From JANMDR01 sp031376425 (GTDB lineage Bacteria; Pseudomonadota; Gammaproteobacteria; Burkholderiales; Usitatibacteraceae), in the NCBI GenBank assembly GCA_031376425.1, contig JANMDR010000288.1, positions 1-9,019 on the forward strand: a stretch of DNA of 9,019 nt. Reading direction: 5' to 3'. The notes under the pieces were generated by a model, which saw only the letters and a program-made list of their open reading frames with translations, was not told the origin of the DNA and ran no database searches. The position numbers and the translations under genes were made by a program. Shown here piece after piece: positions 5,767-9,019 of this stretch (its first letter is position 1; each line of letters starts with the position of its first letter).

Positions 5767-6195
5767 ATGTCAATGAGCGTAGGCAATGACGGTAACAGCG
5801 AAGAAACAGTAATCGCTGATATCAACACCACACCGCTGGTGGATATTATGTTGGTGTTGTTGATCATTTTCTTGATCACCACGCCGGTTATTTTGCAGAC
5901 TGCGAAAGTAGAACTGCCAAAAGAAACCAATATCCCGACGCAAACCAAGCCGGAAAATATCGTCATCTCAGTTACTAAGGATGGCGATGTATTCTGGGAT
6001 GGTAAGCCTATCGCCGATAGCGATGCGCTGTTTGAAGAAATGAAGAAAATCGCAGTGCTTACCCCGCAACCTGAGGTGCATGTGCGCGGTGACGAGAATG
6101 TACGATATGAGTCAGTTGGGCGCGTTATTTACACGGCACAGCGGGCGAGTATTATCAAAATCGGCTTTATTACCGAACCACCAGAGCGCGGTTAA
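5767..6195 (+). CDS. exbD1: ExbD/TolR-family protein, first copy
   Basis: This 142-residue protein is the partner of ExbB in the TonB motor. It has a short cytoplasmic N-terminus, one membrane helix at about residues 24-43, and a periplasmic domain. The motif I-N-T-T-P-L-V-D-I-M-L-V at 19-30 contains Asp26, the equivalent of the proton-carrying Asp25 of E. coli ExbD. After the helix, K-V-E-L-P is the conserved linker motif preceding the periplasmic fold, which ends with the usual V-R-Y-E-S-V-G-R-V-I-Y-T-A-Q-R type helix. It starts 30 bases after exbB with TAGGAA at 5755-5760 as ribosome binding site, so the two are almost certainly cotranscribed. It differs markedly from the second ExbD downstream. 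Confidence 0.95.
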   Translation: MSMSVGNDGNSEETVIADINTTPLVDIMLVLLIIFLITTPVILQTAKVELPKETNIPTQTKPENIVISVTKDGDVFWDGKPIADSDALFEEMKKIAVLTPQPEVHVRGDENVRYESVGRVIYTAQRASIIKIGFITEPPERG

Positions 6196-6323
6196 CGTAG
6201 TTAAAAGCACCTTCATTTTTTTGTTCATGTAGCTTTAACACTTAATTCGCCGTTGTATTACCAGTTTTATGCAGGTTGGTTTTAAAATAACCTAATGCAG
6301 CGGCGTATTAAAAAGGATTTGTT

Positions 6324-6749
6324 ATGAGTATGAATGTTAGCAGTGGTGGCAGTGGTGATCCAGAACCGATGATGGAAATTAACACCACGCCGTTGATCGA
6401 CGTGATGTTGGTACTCATCATTATGTTGATTATTACTATTCCAATTCAAACGCACGCCGTAAAGTTAGATATGCCGGTAGGTAATCCACCACCGCCGCTT
6501 ACACCGCCAATCGTCGTTAAGCTTGACGTTGATTTTGACGGCACTATTTTGTGGAATGCGGTGCCCGTTACGGTTGCTGAATTAGAGCCACGGTTCATCG
6601 CGATTGCGAAAGAAGCCATACAGCCGGAAGTGCATTTGCGCCCTAATAAATTAGCGCCGTATCGTTATGTTGCTAAGGTAATGGCGGCAGCGCAAAGAAA
6701 CGGCGTGGTTAAAATGGGTATTGTCGGCAACGAGCAGTTCGTAAAATAG
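6324..6749 (+). CDS. exbD2: ExbD/TolR-family protein, second copy
   Basis: This 141-residue paralogue of the upstream ExbD has the same plan: I-N-T-T-P-L-I-D-V-M-L-V at 19-30 with the key Asp26, a helix of methionines and isoleucines to about 43, and K-L-D-M-P where exbD1 has K-V-E-L-P. It differs by a proline run (P-P-P-P at 55-58) and in most of the periplasmic domain, so it is an old duplication rather than a recent copy. In Xanthomonas campestris a tonB-exbB-exbD1-exbD2 cluster exists, in which exbD2 is dispensable for iron uptake but needed for other responses; a specialised role is possible here by analogy only. The ribosome binding site is AAAGGA at 6312-6317. The 128-base gap before it shows no clear promoter, only a weak AGGTT/AACCT inverted repeat at 6273-6293. 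A strong terminator follows. Confidence 0.93.
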   Translation: MSMNVSSGGSGDPEPMMEINTTPLIDVMLVLIIMLIITIPIQTHAVKLDMPVGNPPPPLTPPIVVKLDVDFDGTILWNAVPVTVAELEPRFIAIAKEAIQPEVHLRPNKLAPYRYVAKVMAAAQRNGVVKMGIVGNEQFVK

Positions 6750-6764
6750 TTATTAACCAAGTCA

Positions 6765-6802
6765 ACAAAACGCGGCGTCGCCGCGTTTTGTCTTTTATCT
6801 TT
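6765..6802 (+). terminator. rho-independent terminator closing the tonB-exb cluster
   Basis: ACAAAACGCGGC (6765-6776) and GCCGCGTTTTGT (6780-6791) pair perfectly over 12 bp around a GTC loop, followed by a T-rich tail to 6802. It begins 15 bases after the exbD2 stop. The A-run on the left side could make it active in both directions. It ends just before the ribosome binding site of the next gene, which suggests that gene is reached by read-through or has a promoter I cannot see. Confidence 0.88.
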
Positions 6803-6803
6803 C

Positions 6804-6808
6804 AAGGA
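6804..6808 (+). promoter_or_regulatory. ribosome binding site deciding the start of the TPR-like gene
   Basis: AAGGA lies six bases before the ATG at 6815. An in-frame TTG at 6788 falls inside the terminator stem and has no such site, and the frame from 6815 begins directly with a typical signal peptide. Confidence 0.65.
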
Positions 6809-6814
6809 ATTGCG

Positions 6815-8047
6815 ATGAAATCCAGCCAAACGTTGCGTAAAACTTTATTGTCATTGTGTGTTGTTGGTGCATTGGTGTCGCTGACGGCACCGGATGCCCA
6901 AGCGCAGTCGTTGCGGCCTGAGATTGGCAATCCCCTGCAGGCTGCCGCTACCCTGTTAAAAGCGGGTAAGGCCAAAGAAGCCTTAGCAAAAATTAGAGAA
7001 ACCGATGCCGTAGGCGGCAAGACCCCGAAGGAAATCGCCACCATTGAAGGCATGCGCGGCTCGGCAGCATCCAGTGCCGGTGATACCGAAACAGCAATGC
7101 GCTCGTTTGAAGCGGTGCTCAATACCGGTGCAGGCGGCGCGAATCAATTGGTGATGATAGACGCACTTGCCAAAACCGCCTACCAGCGCAAGGAATGGGC
7201 CGCTGCCGCAAAATGGGCTTCACGTTATTTTAAAGAAGGTGGCACCAGTGGTTCGGTGCGCACGGTATTGGTCAATGCCTATTTTCAAAGTGGCGACATG
7301 GCTAATGCCCTAAAAGAAACGCTAGCCGATATTGCCGCCGAAGAACGCGCAGGGCGGCCATCGCGCGATAAATTAAACATGCTGGCCAATATTTATAACC
7401 GCCAGAAAAACTCCGCAGGCTATGTGGCCGTGCTGGAAAAACTACTCGCCAATTATCCAGATAAAAGCCTATGGGCCAGCGCGGTTGATCGCCTGCAGCG
7501 TAAAAGCACTTACTCTGATCGTTTAACCTTAGATGTGTATCGCCTGCAATTAGCCACCGGCAATTTAACCACCACCAAAGACTTTATGGAAATGGCGCAG
7601 CTGTCACTGCAAGGTGGGTTTTTGGCTGAAGCTAAAAAAATTGTGGATGATGCCTACACTAAAAATTTATTTGGTACGGGGCCTGAAGCCGACCGCCAAA
7701 AACGCCTGCGCGATCTGATTGAAAAACGTGCCGTTGAAAACCAGAAAACAGTCGCTGCTGGCAGCACCGAAGAAACTCAGGCCAAAGCCAATAAAGACGG
7801 CACGGAGCTCGTTAACCTCGGCTACAACGTGTTTACAGCGGGGCAAGCCGCCCGTGGTATTCAAATGATGCAAGATGGTATAGCTAAAGGTAATTTGCGC
7901 CGTCTTGACGATGCCCAAATTAAACTTGGCACTGCCCTAATTATGTCCGGCCAAAAGCCAAAAGGCGTGGCAGCGTTGAAGCTCGTTACCGGTCAAGATG
8001 GTGCGCAAGACCTAGCGAATTTGTGGATTATTTTCTCGCGCAGTTAA
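6815..8047 (+). CDS. exported TPR-like repeat protein of unknown exact role
   Basis: This 410-residue protein starts with a Sec signal peptide (K and R near the start, hydrophobic core 11-25, cleavage after A-Q-A at about residue 30). The rest is almost wholly helical and Ala/Lys-rich. Helix pairs resemble tetratricopeptide repeats, for example around 41-61, 77-103, 115-139, 148-173 and 186-212. Further helices lie at 255-282, 330-358 and 364-392. No catalytic motif or metal site is visible, and no lipobox. It should sit in the periplasm and act through protein contacts. TPR proteins are known beside some TonB systems (for example the Vibrio TonB2 locus), so an accessory role to this TonB complex is a reasonable inference, but the terminator just upstream argues for separate transcription. 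No specific family is recognised with certainty. Confidence 0.8.
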   Translation: MKSSQTLRKTLLSLCVVGALVSLTAPDAQAQSLRPEIGNPLQAAATLLKAGKAKEALAKIRETDAVGGKTPKEIATIEGMRGSAASSAGDTETAMRSFEAVLNTGAGGANQLVMIDALAKTAYQRKEWAAAAKWASRYFKEGGTSGSVRTVLVNAYFQSGDMANALKETLADIAAEERAGRPSRDKLNMLANIYNRQKNSAGYVAVLEKLLANYPDKSLWASAVDRLQRKSTYSDRLTLDVYRLQLATGNLTTTKDFMEMAQLSLQGGFLAEAKKIVDDAYTKNLFGTGPEADRQKRLRDLIEKRAVENQKTVAAGSTEETQAKANKDGTELVNLGYNVFTAGQAARGIQMMQDGIAKGNLRRLDDAQIKLGTALIMSGQKPKGVAALKLVTGQDGAQDLANLWIIFSRS

Positions 8048-8123
8048 TTTGCACTGCAGGTTTGTAGTAGCACCGTAAAATTTTTAAGTTGTTTTATTTT
8101 TTGTTTTTACAGTCAGGATCACC

Positions 8124-9019
8124 ATGAAACGCCCTGTTTTAACTGCTTCACGCCGATTTACTCTAAGCGCCATCGCGGCTGTAGTCGCATCTTCATGGCT
8201 GCTCTCCAGCCCGCTAACGGCATTAGCGCAGGCCGATGCCGATATGATCATCATCGGCCAGTCAGTGTCGCTAACGGGGCCTTATGAGGAAATTGGGCAG
8301 GGCTTAAAAGCCGGAATTGAAGCCCATTTTGAAGCGGTGAACCAAGCCGGTGGTATCAATGGCAAAAAGCTCAAGCTAGTAGCCCTTGATGATGCCAGCG
8401 ACCCCGCCCGCGCCAAAGCCAACGTTAAGAAGCTAATTGAAGACAACGCGCTGGCGCTGATTGGCTTGGCTGGATCGCACAATATCAATCCACTGATTAT
8501 TGATATCACCACCGCAAAAATTCCTCTTGTAGGCCCCTCCACAGGTGATATCGGCCTGCGTACGCCCTCGAACCGCTACATCTTCAATACCCGTGCTAGC
8601 TATGTGGATGAAATGCGCAAAGTGGTCGCTACCTTAGTGCCCCGTGGCTTGAAAAAAATAGCCTTGTTCGCACAAAATGATGCCAGTGGCCGCGCCGGAT
8701 TGGCAGGGCTGGCCGAAGCGCTCGATAAGCAAAAATTGCGCATGCATTTATACGGCAGCGTTGATCGTAACTCCGTTAACGTCGCCTCGCAAGCCGCCTC
8801 CATCGCCGCCTCCAAACCAGATGCGGTCGTGATTGTAGCCGGTGGGCAAACGGCAGCCGCATTCATCAAAGAAATGAAACGCCTAGGGTCCAATGCTAAG
8901 TTTACCGTTGCCAGCAGCGCTGGTGCTACAACGCTAGCAAAGCTCTTGGGCCCCGAAGGTGCGGGTGTAGAAGTGTCGCAAGTTGTACCCCTACCGTACT
9001 CCAGTGCCGAGCCTTTAGG
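8124..9019 (+). CDS. periplasmic binding protein, branched-chain amino acid ABC type, 3' end missing
   Basis: The first 298 codons are present and the frame is open to the right edge. It resembles LivJ/LivK-type receptors (type I periplasmic binding fold), which capture amino acids, amides or aromatic acids for an ABC importer. The signal peptide has S-R-R-F-T-L at residues 9-14, so Tat export is possible, and cleavage is likely after A-L-A at about 35. The mature part shows family features: G-Q-S-V-S-L-T-G-P at 45-53, the G-G-I-N-G-K-K-L helix-to-strand turn at 76-83, D-D-A-S-D-P at 89-94, then I-P-L-V-G-P-S-T-G at 133-141, where the ligand is usually bound. A second lobe begins near 177 (K-K-I-A-L-F-A-Q-N-D). 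AGGA at 8115-8118 serves as ribosome binding site. The ligand cannot be told from sequence. Permease and ATPase genes, if linked, would lie beyond the window. It begins 76 bases after the TPR-like gene. Confidence 0.88.
   Translation, partial: MKRPVLTASRRFTLSAIAAVVASSWLLSSPLTALAQADADMIIIGQSVSLTGPYEEIGQGLKAGIEAHFEAVNQAGGINGKKLKLVALDDASDPARAKANVKKLIEDNALALIGLAGSHNINPLIIDITTAKIPLVGPSTGDIGLRTPSNRYIFNTRASYVDEMRKVVATLVPRGLKKIALFAQNDASGRAGLAGLAEALDKQKLRMHLYGSVDRNSVNVASQAASIAASKPDAVVIVAGGQTAAAFIKEMKRLGSNAKFTVASSAGATTLAKLLGPEGAGVEVSQVVPLPYSSAEPL

Overview
The window reads as chromosomal DNA of a Gram-negative proteobacterium. The evidence is a TonB/ExbB/ExbD energy-transduction cluster, periplasmic and Tat/Sec export signals, and a periplasmic solute-binding protein. 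The TonB C-terminal domains (Cys-Pro-Asn-Ser near the start, Phe-Lys-Cys before the last strand) resemble those I associate with betaproteobacteria and some gammaproteobacteria. I cannot fix the genus from sequence alone.

Layout from left to right. Bases 1-469 hold a possible start of a leftward gene at the very edge, a 24-bp tandem repeat (46-121) and the upstream region of phoD, which carries three copies of GCATAACT. Bases 470-2263 encode a PhoD-type alkaline phosphatase/phosphodiesterase with a twin-arginine signal. Bases 2264-3089 are non-coding and repeat-rich: a hairpin, a perfect 20-bp palindrome, and two abutting copies of a 177/178-bp unit. Each copy contains an 83-bp MITE/REP-like element with 11-bp terminal inverted repeats.

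Bases 3090-6749 form the TonB cluster: tonB1 (intact), a second tonB broken by a one-base deletion, exbB with a signal peptide and Ala/Pro-rich extension, and two different exbD genes. A strong rho-independent terminator at 6765-6802 closes it. Then comes an exported TPR-like protein (6815-8047) and the first 298 codons of a type I periplasmic binding protein of the branched-chain amino acid family (8124 to the right edge).

ExbB and the two ExbD proteins would form the inner-membrane proton-driven motor, and TonB would carry its force to outer-membrane TonB-dependent receptors. The tonB-exbB-exbD1-exbD2 order recalls the Xanthomonas cluster, here with an extra tonB. The TPR-like protein and the binding protein lie next to this cluster, but the terminator suggests separate transcription. 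No receptor gene is present to show the substrate.

I found no clear sign of a wholly new system. The points most worth a second look are the frameshifted second TonB, the TonB and ExbD paralogue pairs, a shared motif upstream of both tonB genes, and the small repeat elements after phoD.
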